This document shows, one piece after another, positions 37,785 through 47,095 of a stretch of 64,000 nucleotides of DNA. Made by a program: the position numbers and the translations under genes. The stretch's first letter is position 1. Every line of letters starts with the position of its first letter. Under the pieces are notes generated by a model. That model did not search any database and had not been told where the DNA came from. It worked only from the letters and a program-made list of their open reading frames with translations. Source of the DNA: Granulicella sapmiensis (lineage in GTDB: Bacteria; Acidobacteriota; Terriglobia; Terriglobales; Acidobacteriaceae); contig JAMFSR010000013.1 in assembly GCA_026225395.1 (NCBI GenBank), positions 80,933-144,932 of the forward strand, in the 5' to 3' direction.

Positions 37785-39308
37785 CTATGGTTCCGGAACA
37801 ACTTCGATAGCATTCACGAGCGGGTAATTGACGATCGGTAAAAAGGAAAGCTCGATATTGCCCTGCGGCGTCGCTTCCACATTGTCGAACGTCTTCACCA
37901 CCGGATTGGACCCGCCTTCGGCCATGATGTCGAAGTTCTTCAATAACAGGCTGCCGTTGGCCGAAACGTCGAAGACGCGGCTCCCCGGTCCGCCCGGCGT
38001 ACTGTTGTACTTCCCAAACCATGGCTCGGAGAAATAAAGCGTCACGCGATATTTTTCATGGGCCAGTACGGGGATGTTGTAACGAAAATGCCCAATGCGG
38101 TCGTAACTATAAATGCCACGATTGGGATTTCTTGCTTGATCGGGAAGCTGCCCCCGCCGGCCGCCGGTGAAATACCGATCGGAAAGCCACGTCTGGTTAT
38201 TGGAGTCGACGATCGCTACAGGACCTGTAGTGATGCGCACAGGCAGAAGTTTTTCAGACGGCGCAGGCAGGATCTCGATCGCGTTCAGCGGAGATACTTC
38301 GCTTGTGTAATCGATATGGATAGTGCCGTCCGTCTCCGGCCGGACCCCACCCACAACATAGGCGGTAGCTACTCCGTCGCCTCCCGCATTGTCCACCACA
38401 TCGAAGTTCACCGCTGCTTCCGCTGCGTTAATTGCCAGGCTGGCGCGGCGTGTAGCAGGCGGCAGGTTCGAAGTCTCCGCGAAATGGAAGTGCAACTCAT
38501 ACATGCCCGGCTTCACCTTGAAGGTGCAGTGAGCGATCCCGCGGATCCCGGCAAGATAAAGATACGGGTCCTCGGTGCCTCCAATGCGTTGGGCGGGAAT
38601 GCTGACGTCTTCGCCACTGGTGCAATATTTGCCGTTGGCCCAGGTATTTCCTGAGCGATCTACATAAGGTTTGCGGCTGGGACCCATCAGCGCCCGGACG
38701 GTATTCTCCGGAATCGGCAAAGCCGGTGGCGATCCCGCCGTCAGCGCCGTGGCGACGCTTGAACTCTTGTTGTGGGCATACACAAACATCCCGTAGATGC
38801 CAAGAGCGACGACCAGCGCCGTCATGAGCATCCACATCCCGCCGCCTTTGGCCGGTGGCAGCGCTGCCTGCGGCGCGTCGGCCGTTGGTGCAGGCACATC
38901 CGCCTCAAGCGACAACGGCAGATCCAGCTCCATGCGCTTGGCATCGCTCTCCCGATGCACAAAGGAAGGAACATAGTGTCCCGCGGGGATCACGATATGG
39001 ACAGCGTGTTCCGCGCCCCCGTTTGAATAAATCTCCTGCAGCCGCTTGCGCAGGGAGTGCGCAGTCACCCGGACGATCGTGTCGACCTGCGGATCAAAGT
39101 CGCTTCGCCGGCCCAGCGCCTCGACCGCGATGGTGTACTCCTTCACCTGCTCGTCCCGGCCTTCGAAGTGTTTTTCGCAGATAAAAGCGAGCATCCGCGC
39201 GAGGTGGTTGGATCGCCCGAGCACGCCGGACGTCAAAAGCCAACTCAGTTCCTCCTTCTCTGCTTCGACGCTGTCGCACACTGCCGGCATCCCACACACC
39301 CAATACAT
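37785..39308 (-). CDS. Putative membrane-anchored one-component regulator with tandem malectin-like periplasmic domains
   Basis: N-terminus 'LARMLAFICEKHFEGRDEQVKEYTIAVEALGRRSDFDPQVDTIVRVTAHSLRKRLQEIY...VHIVIPAGHYVPSF'; TM 'GGMWMLMTALVVALGIYGMFVYA'; two malectin-like units (GTEDPYLYLAGIRGIAHCTFKVKPGMYELHFHFAET...; WLSDRYFTGGRRGQ...YRVTLYFSEPWF...RVFDVSANGSLLLKNFDI...PLVNAIEVVPEP). Confidence 0.75.
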   Translation of the reverse strand: MYWVCGMPAVCDSVEAEKEELSWLLTSGVLGRSNHLARMLAFICEKHFEGRDEQVKEYTIAVEALGRRSDFDPQVDTIVRVTAHSLRKRLQEIYSNGGAEHAVHIVIPAGHYVPSFVHRESDAKRMELDLPLSLEADVPAPTADAPQAALPPAKGGGMWMLMTALVVALGIYGMFVYAHNKSSSVATALTAGSPPALPIPENTVRALMGPSRKPYVDRSGNTWANGKYCTSGEDVSIPAQRIGGTEDPYLYLAGIRGIAHCTFKVKPGMYELHFHFAETSNLPPATRRASLAINAAEAAVNFDVVDNAGGDGVATAYVVGGVRPETDGTIHIDYTSEVSPLNAIEILPAPSEKLLPVRITTGPVAIVDSNNQTWLSDRYFTGGRRGQLPDQARNPNRGIYSYDRIGHFRYNIPVLAHEKYRVTLYFSEPWFGKYNSTPGGPGSRVFDVSANGSLLLKNFDIMAEGGSNPVVKTFDNVEATPQGNIELSFLPIVNYPLVNAIEVVPEP

Positions 39309-39390
39309 TCAAGTCAAACGCGCCGCAATTCTACTACAGCAATATCATCGTTGAATGCCTTCACTCCCGGGGAATCGATCGAGCTAAAAA

Positions 39391-39411
39391 TGTTAGCGGC
39401 AACCGCTAACA
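39391..39411. promoter_or_regulatory. Putative operator TGTTAGCGG-CAA-CCGCTAACA
   Basis: 9-bp perfect arms, 3-nt spacer, in the divergent intergenic region between the malectin-type regulator and a TBDR. Confidence 0.6.
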
Positions 39412-39869
39412 ACGTTAATTTTCCGCATTCACGCAGGTTTTCCCGGAACGAAAGTCCTTATTTTAGTTTGCTTTACAAGGCGTTCCCGCTGGGGCGTGAC
39501 TTCCCGGCTTCCGTTCACCTGTATTCACTTCGGATTCACATGACAGCCTCGATTTCTGTTGCTACGTTGGCTCCCGTAAATCAACGATTCTTTCGTGTGC
39601 CTCCAAACCGGGCGACGATCCGGCGGATGTACGGCGCATACGGAAGAGATCGGATATGGCAACGAACACCTTCCCCCCGCCCTGAGTGGCAAAGACTTCC
39701 GGCGGGGCCGACAAGAATCCTGACGGAGTCAATATGTAACTCGCGCTGCGACTCGTTGCAGACCATCTCGTTACTGGCCTTGTTTATTCAAGCGCTTGTG
39801 TATTAAAGTGCACCGTTCCAAAAACAGATGCACCAGCCGGCACCAATGTTCCACTTCTAGGAGATCCAA

Positions 39870-42800
39870 ATGGACGTACATCGCATTTCCCAGTCCCAGC
39901 CTCGTAGCCTGTTCCGTACATGCGTCGCTTTCGCCGCGCTTCTCATCCTGTCGCTCTTCGGAAGCAGCAGCTACCTCCACGCACAGGCTGTCAGCGGCAC
40001 CATCGTAGGCACCGTCACCGACCCCTCAGGCGCAGTCGTCGCCAACGCCCAGGTCACGATCGTCCTTACCGGCCAGAGCGCCGTCCACACCTCGGTCACC
40101 AACGAGAGCGGCAACTTTACAGAGCCGAACCTTCCTCCCGGCGTCTACGCCATCACCATCGTTGCTCCCGGCTTCAAAAAGGAAACCCGCGAAAACATCA
40201 CGCTGGACACCAACGCGACCTCCCGCGTAGACGTCACCATGGCCACCGGCAGCGCGACCGAAACCATCACCGTCACCACCGCTCCCCCACAACTCCAGAC
40301 CGACCGTGCCGACATCTCCACCACAATCGAAGCCAGACAGATTGCCGCCCTTCCCCTCTCCAGCGGCAACAGCTTCCAGTCCCTGCTCAACACTGTGCCC
40401 GGTATGGCGCCCGTCGTCTTTAACAACTCGCAGTTCTTCAACTCCAACAACGATCTCTCCACCAACGCCAACGGCCAGTCATCCTACGTCAACCTCTACC
40501 AGGTCGAAGGCATCGACGACGACGAGCGTACCGGCATTCACATCATTCTCGTTCCACCCGCCGCCGCCATCGCCAACGTCGACATCACCACCAATAACTT
40601 CGAGGCCGAGTTCGGCCGTGCCGTCGGCACCGTCGTCAACGTCACCCTCAAGTCCGGCACCAACCAGTTTCACGGTTCTGTCTTCGGGAGCATGGAGAAC
40701 AACGGCGTCAACGCCCGCAACTTCTTCCAGAAGGCTCCCAACGGCCGCCTGGTCTATAACTACGACGGCGCCTCCATCGGTGGCCCGATCCTCAAAAACA
40801 GGCTCTTCATCTTCGGCGACTTCCTCCGTGTCTCCGATCACGAGGAAGCGAACAACGTTGCCACCATCCCTTTCTATAACGTCAACTCCGCCGGTGCTCT
40901 CAACCTCTCCGAATACAAGGGTCAGGCGTACGATCCCACCACCGGCGACACGGCAGACTGCCTTGGCGCCACGGCCAATGCTGCTTGCGGAACAGGTCGC
41001 ACTCCCTTCGCCGGCAACCTCATCCCGCTCTCGAATCCCGGCATCAACCAGTCCGCCCTCACCGTCCTCAAGGATATCGACGCCATCGCGCGCAACCCGG
41101 CGACCAACCTCGCCTCTACCGCATACCTCGCAGGCGCCACCTCCAACAACCTCTCGCAGAATCTCGGCTTCCACAAGGACTTCACCAGCTACGACATCAA
41201 GTCCGACTACGCTATCTCCACCAAAAGCCACCTCAGCTATCGCTTCAGCCATCAGAACGTCAACACCTTCCAGGCCCCGACCTTTGGCGCCTTCCTGGGT
41301 GGTCCGGCCGGCGGCGGATTTGAAGCCACCGGCGTCGCGGCCGCCTACTCCACCGGCGCCAACTACGACCATGTCTTCTCGCCCACCCTCTTTACCGAGG
41401 CCCGCGTTGGCGTAGCCCACTACCGCAACTCCGCCACCCAGACCGACTACGGCGCCAACGACGCCAAGACCCTCGGCATCCCCGGCAACGGCCCCAACGG
41501 CACCGACAACACCATCACCAGCAGCGGCCAGGTAGCTCTCAATCTCGGCAACTTCACGGCCCCGACGGTCGGTTACTCGGTTTCGCTGCCCTGGCTGCGC
41601 GCCGAATCGAACATCGACTTCGCCAATAACTGGACCAAGCTCCTCGGCAACCACACCCTTAAAGCCGGAGCCGATATCCGCCGCATTCGCGACGATCTCT
41701 TGCAGGGCAACATCAACGCCGCGGCCGGCTCGTTCACGTACGCGGAGAACCAGACCTACGTTCCCACCGGCGGGACCACCTTCAACGGATCGGCCACCGG
41801 CCAGGCCAACGATGTAGCCAGCTTCCTCTTCAACGTGCCAAGCAACGTCGGTCAGGACACCAACAGCACCTTCCCCGCATACCGTCAGACCTGGCTCTTC
41901 TTCTTTCTCTCCGATAAATGGCAGGTCAACTCCAGGCTCACGGTCGATATCGGCGGACGCTACGAGCTCTACCCGCCGGCCACGCCGCGCAAGCCTGGTG
42001 GCTTCGTCAACTACAACCCCACCACCAACCAGCTCGTCGAGGCGGGCCTCGCCGGTAACCCCTCCAACCTCGGCATGAAGACCGACTACGATAACTTCGC
42101 GCCACGCCTCGGAGCCTCTTTCCGCGTCACCGAAAAACTGGTCGTACGTGGCGGAATCGGCGTCAGCTACGTCCCCTTCGTCGATAACACCTACGCCTAC
42201 AACTACCCCATCAAAACCAGCACCAACTACACCCCCGGCACCACCTATGGCCCCTCTCTCAACCCGGCTGGCGGCGTCGTCAACCTCTCCACCGGTGTTC
42301 CGGCCACTCCGACAGTCGCCTTCGGGTCGGACGGTACCCTCCTGGAGTCGGCCGCCAACGGCACCCTTTCACTCGGCAACCTCTACATTCCCCTCAACTT
42401 CAAGAACGCCTACGTCACCAGTTGGAACACAGCTATCCAGCAGGCTCTTCCGCAGGATATGTCTCTCCAGATCGCCTACGTCGCCAACCACGGCACCCGT
42501 ATCGATGTAGCGCAGAACATCAACCTGCCCAAGATCTACGGGCAGGGAGCAAACTACGATCCGCTGAACAAAGCCCCTGACGGCGTCACCCCGACCTTCA
42601 ACAAGACCGCGTCGGTAACCGAGTACTTCCTCGGTTATTCCACCAACTACCAATCCCTCCAGGTGGAACTCAAGAAGCGCTTCAACCACGGTGTGGCCTT
42701 CTCTTCCGCCTTCACCTGGGGCAAGGCCATGAACTGGCAGACCGGCCCACAGGATGGCGGTCTTCTCTTCTGGGCCGGTCCGCTTCGCCGCAACTACGGG

Positions 42801-43436
42801 TTGGCCGACTTCGACCGTGCCCGCAACTTCGAGCAGACCGCTACCTATGAACTGCCCGCGGGACGCGGCCACAAGTACTTCAACCATGGACCCGCGAACC
42901 TTGCGCTGGGCGGCTGGAAGGTCTCGACGGTCATCTCCGCGGTCTCCGGCCTGCCCTTCAACATAACCGGCAACAGTGCAACCACTGGAACGACACAGAC
43001 GGCCAATCTGTCCGGCGCGTACAAGGTGTTGCACAACGTAGCTGGGGGCAATATCTCAACCTATCCGCAGTGGTTCGATCCAGGCACCACGACCGCTCCC
43101 AACTTCACCGCGCCGGCAACCTGCGTTGTCTATTCGCCGACCAACCAGGTTCCCTGCGCCGTCGGCAACACCGGCCGCAACCAGTTCCGCGGTCCCGGCT
43201 ACCTGTCGGACAATCTGTCCCTCTTCAAGAGCTTCCCCATCTTCCGCGAGGCGGCTCTTGAGGCCCGCTTCGATGCCTTCAACGCCACCAACACACCGGC
43301 CTTCGGCTTGCCCTCCAGCAGCATCACCTCCAGCACTTTCGGCCAGATCACCGGTACCCTCGGTTCGGGCGTCGGCAACGTCAACGGCGTAGGCGGCCCG
43401 CGCGTCCTTCAGGCAGGAGTCAAAATCACGTTCTAA
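39870..43436 (+). CDS. TonB-dependent receptor, Oar-like, with carboxypeptidase regulatory-like domain
   Basis: 1188 aa; RBS AGGAG; 'GTIVGTVTDPSGAVVANAQVTIVLTGQSAVHTSVTNESGNFTEPNLPPGVYAITIVAPGF'; barrel end 'GPRVLQAGVKITF'. Confidence 0.93.
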   Translation: MDVHRISQSQPRSLFRTCVAFAALLILSLFGSSSYLHAQAVSGTIVGTVTDPSGAVVANAQVTIVLTGQSAVHTSVTNESGNFTEPNLPPGVYAITIVAPGFKKETRENITLDTNATSRVDVTMATGSATETITVTTAPPQLQTDRADISTTIEARQIAALPLSSGNSFQSLLNTVPGMAPVVFNNSQFFNSNNDLSTNANGQSSYVNLYQVEGIDDDERTGIHIILVPPAAAIANVDITTNNFEAEFGRAVGTVVNVTLKSGTNQFHGSVFGSMENNGVNARNFFQKAPNGRLVYNYDGASIGGPILKNRLFIFGDFLRVSDHEEANNVATIPFYNVNSAGALNLSEYKGQAYDPTTGDTADCLGATANAACGTGRTPFAGNLIPLSNPGINQSALTVLKDIDAIARNPATNLASTAYLAGATSNNLSQNLGFHKDFTSYDIKSDYAISTKSHLSYRFSHQNVNTFQAPTFGAFLGGPAGGGFEATGVAAAYSTGANYDHVFSPTLFTEARVGVAHYRNSATQTDYGANDAKTLGIPGNGPNGTDNTITSSGQVALNLGNFTAPTVGYSVSLPWLRAESNIDFANNWTKLLGNHTLKAGADIRRIRDDLLQGNINAAAGSFTYAENQTYVPTGGTTFNGSATGQANDVASFLFNVPSNVGQDTNSTFPAYRQTWLFFFLSDKWQVNSRLTVDIGGRYELYPPATPRKPGGFVNYNPTTNQLVEAGLAGNPSNLGMKTDYDNFAPRLGASFRVTEKLVVRGGIGVSYVPFVDNTYAYNYPIKTSTNYTPGTTYGPSLNPAGGVVNLSTGVPATPTVAFGSDGTLLESAANGTLSLGNLYIPLNFKNAYVTSWNTAIQQALPQDMSLQIAYVANHGTRIDVAQNINLPKIYGQGANYDPLNKAPDGVTPTFNKTASVTEYFLGYSTNYQSLQVELKKRFNHGVAFSSAFTWGKAMNWQTGPQDGGLLFWAGPLRRNYGLADFDRARNFEQTATYELPAGRGHKYFNHGPANLALGGWKVSTVISAVSGLPFNITGNSATTGTTQTANLSGAYKVLHNVAGGNISTYPQWFDPGTTTAPNFTAPATCVVYSPTNQVPCAVGNTGRNQFRGPGYLSDNLSLFKSFPIFREAALEARFDAFNATNTPAFGLPSSSITSSTFGQITGTLGSGVGNVNGVGGPRVLQAGVKITF

Positions 43437-43457
43437 CTAGAAAGGCAGCACTCACGG

Positions 43458-43489
43458 CGCGCATCCCTGGGGATGCGCGTCTCTTTTTG
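43458..43489 (+). terminator. Rho-independent terminator after TBDR
   Basis: CGCGCATCC-CTGG-GGATGCGCG followed by TCTCTTTTT. Confidence 0.85.
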
Positions 43490-43504
43490 CTCTTGCTCCT
43501 GCTT

Positions 43505-43545
43505 TTCTTATTGTCATTCTGAGCGCAGCGAACGAACCTGCTTCC
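43505..43545. repeat. Dispersed 'GTCATTCTGAGCGCAGCGAACGAACC' element
   Basis: TTATTGTCATTCTGAGCGCAGCGAACGAACCTGCTTC; matches a short intergenic element I recognise from many bacterial genomes; degenerate related copy near 26099. Confidence 0.6.
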
Positions 43546-43610
43546 TCCCGTTCTTGACTTTGCTTTTCTTTCTGTCATCCTCGCAGGCGATCTGCTTTTC
43601 TCCCGTCTAC

Positions 43611-43765
43611 CCAACCCCCGGGTGGCCCATCCTTTGCGCTCTTTGCAAAGGGTGGGGTACCGCGCAAAGCGCGACCGCTCTTGCTTTTCCTTCCGCCGGC
43701 CCCAACCCTCCGGGTGGCCCATTCATGCGCGCTCTTTGCGCATGAGTGGGGAACACCAAAAGCCA
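43611..43765. repeat. GCTCTTT-loop hairpin repeat, copy 1 (two hairpins)
   Basis: GGGTGGCCCAT-CCTTTGC-GCTCTTT-GCAAAGG-GTGGGG and GGGTGGCCCAT-TCATGCGC-GCTCTTT-GCGCATGA-GTGGGGAACACC. Confidence 0.85.
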
Positions 43766-43853
43766 AGCCCGCTCCTTGCTTTTCTTCCTATCATCTCGCA
43801 GAGGACCTACCGTCCTAAGGCCTGAAGGCCCGACCCATAAACCTCCGCCCCGG

Positions 43854-45089
43854 CTACTGCGTCGCGGGATTCCCCGCCCAATACCCATCCCGCGACGTCA
43901 CCACAAACCCCGCATACCCCGGCGTCTTCAACTCAATCACATGAAACCCCGCCGTTGGCGACTGCGGTTGAAAGCTCAACACATACCTGTTCGGAATATG
44001 GTTCGAAAGCGTCTGCAAACTCTGCTCCATGCTCTTCTCATCCGTCAGCTTGAAGTACTCCCCACCCGTAAGCCGCGCCACCGTCTCCGGAATATTTCGC
44101 TTCAAGCTATCGGTAGCATCGATGGCCGCCATCTTCGCCAGCGCCAGCGGCGGCGCGAGCTGCGTAAGGCAATCGTAGGCCTGCACAATCTTGTTATGCG
44201 TAGCGTCGGGATCGGCATTAGGATCCTTGCCCATGCACCCATGCGGTGGGCCCGGATGTGCATTCTCAAACAGCCGTCCCGAGTTCGACATCGGGCTCAC
44301 CGGAACCGTCGGCAGCTCCCGATGCGCATAGTGCGCCGCCTCCGACTTGCCCGTCGAAAACCCAATACTGTAGATCGCCGTGTTCGTGTCCGTGATAGCC
44401 CGCAACGCTTCGTCAAGCTTCAGCGAGCTCCCGCGATCCAGCGTCTCACTCACCAGCAGAATCGCCCGCCGGTACGTCGTCGGCTGCTTGCGCAGCAAAC
44501 TCACCGAGTATCCAATGCTATCCAGAATCGCCGCCCCGTTATCCCCCAGGCTCACGTCGTGTTCCGCACCCTTTGCCTCACAGTTATCCAAATGCTTCTG
44601 TCGCGTACATCCCGGTTCGAGATCCAGAATCGCCTGCGCCGCCGCATCCACATTCGACGTAAAGTCCTGTTCCAGCGACGACCGGCTATCGAACGCCACC
44701 ACCGCAATCCTATGTGGCACATTCCCCACCAGCGCATCGAGCATGGGCGCAAGCGCCTTGAACTTCTCATACTCCCGCGTACCCGCACCCCCAATCTCGA
44801 TGTCAACCACCAGCGCCAGCGGCTCACCGCCGGTATCCGGCTCAAGCCTCAGCTTCTGCGGAACCCCATTGTCGGTAAGCGCAAAGTCATCAGCCGTCAG
44901 CGTAAAGACCAGGTTGTTATGCTTGTCGCGAACCAGCGCAGGCACAAGCACCAGCGTAGAGCTGGTCGTGATGGTATCGGTCTGCAACGGCCCATCAGAG
45001 GAAGCCTGCGCCACACCATACAAGCTCGTCGCAGCAAGAGCCACACAGCCGGCCGATAGAGCGACGTGAAACTTCATGCCGAATCTCAT
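43854..45089 (-). CDS. VWFA-related Acidobacterial domain protein, secreted
   Basis: 'VLVPALVRDKHNNLVFTLTADDFALTDNGVPQKLRLEPDTGGEPLALVVDIEIGGAG', 'VAVVAFDSRSSLEQDFTSNVDAAAQAI', 'RAILLVSETLDRGSSLKLDEALRAITDTNTAIYSIGFS'. Confidence 0.88.
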   Translation of the reverse strand: MRFGMKFHVALSAGCVALAATSLYGVAQASSDGPLQTDTITTSSTLVLVPALVRDKHNNLVFTLTADDFALTDNGVPQKLRLEPDTGGEPLALVVDIEIGGAGTREYEKFKALAPMLDALVGNVPHRIAVVAFDSRSSLEQDFTSNVDAAAQAILDLEPGCTRQKHLDNCEAKGAEHDVSLGDNGAAILDSIGYSVSLLRKQPTTYRRAILLVSETLDRGSSLKLDEALRAITDTNTAIYSIGFSTGKSEAAHYAHRELPTVPVSPMSNSGRLFENAHPGPPHGCMGKDPNADPDATHNKIVQAYDCLTQLAPPLALAKMAAIDATDSLKRNIPETVARLTGGEYFKLTDEKSMEQSLQTLSNHIPNRYVLSFQPQSPTAGFHVIELKTPGYAGFVVTSRDGYWAGNPATQ

Positions 45090-45123
45090 GCAACGGTTAG
45101 ACGTACACAGAAACGACCCGCGA

Positions 45124-45939
45124 CTAAACCTTCGTCGCCCGGTAAAGCCCCGCCGCCCGCAGCAAATACCCATCCCACATCTCGCCGCGAAACCCCGCGT
45201 CCCGCAACAACCCCAGCATCTGCGGCGGCCGCGGAAACCGCGCCACCGAAGCCGGCAGATACCGGTACGCCGCGCGATCCCCGGAGATAGCCCCACCGAT
45301 CACCGGCAACACATGCTTGAAGTACAGGTTATACAGCGCCCCCGAAAGCCCATCCGGATTGTTGCACTCCAGAATCCCCAACTGCCCACCCGGCTTCAAC
45401 ACGCGATGCAACTCCGCCAGCGCCGCCGGATAGTTCGTCAAATTCCGAAACCCAAACGCCGAAGTCACCAGGTCAAAACTCGCATCCGGATAGGGAAGCC
45501 GCATCGCATCGCCTTCCACCCACTCGATATGCGTCTTCGGCGTCGGATACTTCACCCTCGCCCGGTTCAGCATCTCCGCCGAAAAGTCCAACCCCACAAT
45601 CGGCGCAACCGGCCCATCCGCCAGCGGCTTCACCGAGCACACCGTGCACATCGTATCGGTAGTCGGCCTCAGTGCCAGCAGCGCGGAAGTCATGTCCCCG
45701 GTCCCGCAGCAGATATCCAGCACCCGCGCCTCGGGCCGTATCAGCGTCTTCCGAAAGCACTGCGCCGCCCGCGACCACCACAACCGGTCCAACCCCATCG
45801 AAAGCAGATGGTTCAGCAAATCATAGCTGGGCGCAATCGAATCAAAAATCTCTCGCACATGCGTAGCAGCAGTTGCCTCTTCCACCTCAGCCGTTGGCCG
45901 CGCGCCCAGAATCTCCGGTGTCACAATCGGCGTAGACAT
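45124..45939 (-). CDS. ubiE: Ubiquinone/menaquinone biosynthesis C-methyltransferase
   Basis: 'VREIFDSIAPSYDLLNHLLSMGLDRLWW', 'VLDICCGTGDMTSAL', 'GDAMRLPYPDASFDLVTSAFGFRNLTNYPAALAELHRVLKPGGQLGILE'. Confidence 0.96.
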   Translation of the reverse strand: MSTPIVTPEILGARPTAEVEEATAATHVREIFDSIAPSYDLLNHLLSMGLDRLWWSRAAQCFRKTLIRPEARVLDICCGTGDMTSALLALRPTTDTMCTVCSVKPLADGPVAPIVGLDFSAEMLNRARVKYPTPKTHIEWVEGDAMRLPYPDASFDLVTSAFGFRNLTNYPAALAELHRVLKPGGQLGILECNNPDGLSGALYNLYFKHVLPVIGGAISGDRAAYRYLPASVARFPRPPQMLGLLRDAGFRGEMWDGYLLRAAGLYRATKV

Positions 45940-47045
45940 TAGGCAGTCACCTGTTCCCCACGCAACTCCATCATCGCCTCCGCCGCGTCCGTCAACTCCG
46001 CCGGCGAAACATCACGAACCACCGTAGCATCCCCAATCCCAATCGGCAGCACAAACGACCGCGATCCGCTCCGGTTTTTCTTATCCTTCGCCGTCAGCGC
46101 CACCAGGTCACCCACATTCGCCGAAAAGTTCTTCAGCGGCCCATAAGCCCGAATCACGCGTCCCATCCGCTCTGCCTCATCGGTCGTCACCAACGCCCGT
46201 CGCTCCGCAATCCCAATCGCCGCCAGCATCCCCCACGCCACGGCCTCGCCATGCAGCAGCGCCTTGTACTTCGTCGCCGCTTCAATCGCATGCCCCAGCG
46301 TATGCCCCAGGTTCAGCAGCATCCTCTCGCCGGACTCCTTCTCATCCGCCGCGACAACCTTAGCCTTCACTCGCACACTCTCTGCGATCACATGCGTCAG
46401 CGCCGCAACATCCCCAGCCAGCACCGTCTCACTATGCTCGTCCATGTACTCAAACAGCGCCCGGTCGCGAATGATCCCCGCCTTCACCGCTTCCTGCAGC
46501 CCCGCCCGAAGCTCAGCATCCGGCAGCGTCGCCAGCACTGCCGTATCCGCATACACCGCCAGCGGATGATGAAACGCCCCAAACAAATTCTTGCCCGCGG
46601 CCAGGTTCACGCCCGTCTTCCCGCCAATCGCACTATCGATCTGCGCCAGCGCCGTCGTCGGCACCTGGATATACCGAATCCCGCGCATATACCCCGCCGC
46701 CAGAAACCCCGTCATATCCCCGAGCACGCCACCGGAAAACGCAATCAGCACCGAATCCCGATCCGCCCCCGCTTCTGCCATCTGCTCCGCCAGCCGCTCC
46801 ACCGTAGCCAGCCGCTTATGCTGCTCGCCCGCCGGCACTTCCAACACCGTAGGCGCCGTCGCAAAGCCCTTCAGAAACGCCTCACCATGCAGCGCCCAAA
46901 TCCCCGGCGACGTCACCACAAACATCCTGGGCCCCGCCGGCAACAGAGCCGCTACGCGCTCTCCAACCTCAGCCAGCAAACCAGGCGCAATCTCCACGTC
47001 ATAAGACGCCGAAGCCGTGCGCACGGGAATAATCGTTCCAGTCAT
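45939..47045 (-). CDS. aroB: 3-dehydroquinate synthase
   Basis: '[92 protein letters not shown]', '[14 protein letters not shown]'; TAATG overlap with ubiE. Confidence 0.98.
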   Translation of the reverse strand: MTGTIIPVRTASASYDVEIAPGLLAEVGERVAALLPAGPRMFVVTSPGIWALHGEAFLKGFATAPTVLEVPAGEQHKRLATVERLAEQMAEAGADRDSVLIAFSGGVLGDMTGFLAAGYMRGIRYIQVPTTALAQIDSAIGGKTGVNLAAGKNLFGAFHHPLAVYADTAVLATLPDAELRAGLQEAVKAGIIRDRALFEYMDEHSETVLAGDVAALTHVIAESVRVKAKVVAADEKESGERMLLNLGHTLGHAIEAATKYKALLHGEAVAWGMLAAIGIAERRALVTTDEAERMGRVIRAYGPLKNFSANVGDLVALTAKDKKNRSGSRSFVLPIGIGDATVVRDVSPAELTDAAEAMMELRGEQVTA

Positions 47046-47095
47046 CCCTTTCAGGATATCCCACCCGCCCCCTCACACCTCATCCCTCCCCACCC

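Noticed and set aside
39057-39806. 249-aa plus-strand ORF overlapping the malectin-type regulator's 5' end and intergenic region
   Set aside because: Antisense to the regulator and covers the palindrome; no domain pattern.
43426-43888. Short minus-strand ORFs with 'GHPEGWGRR..', 'WATRGLG' style peptides
   Set aside because: Translations of the GCTCTTT-loop repeat region; the same peptides recur around 52921..53342, so they reflect repeats, not genes.
43746-45059. 437-aa plus-strand ORF opposite the VWA gene (also 46251..47342 and 48805..50025)
   Set aside because: Arg/His/Pro-rich shadow ORFs antisense to well-supported genes; the first starts inside a repeat element.
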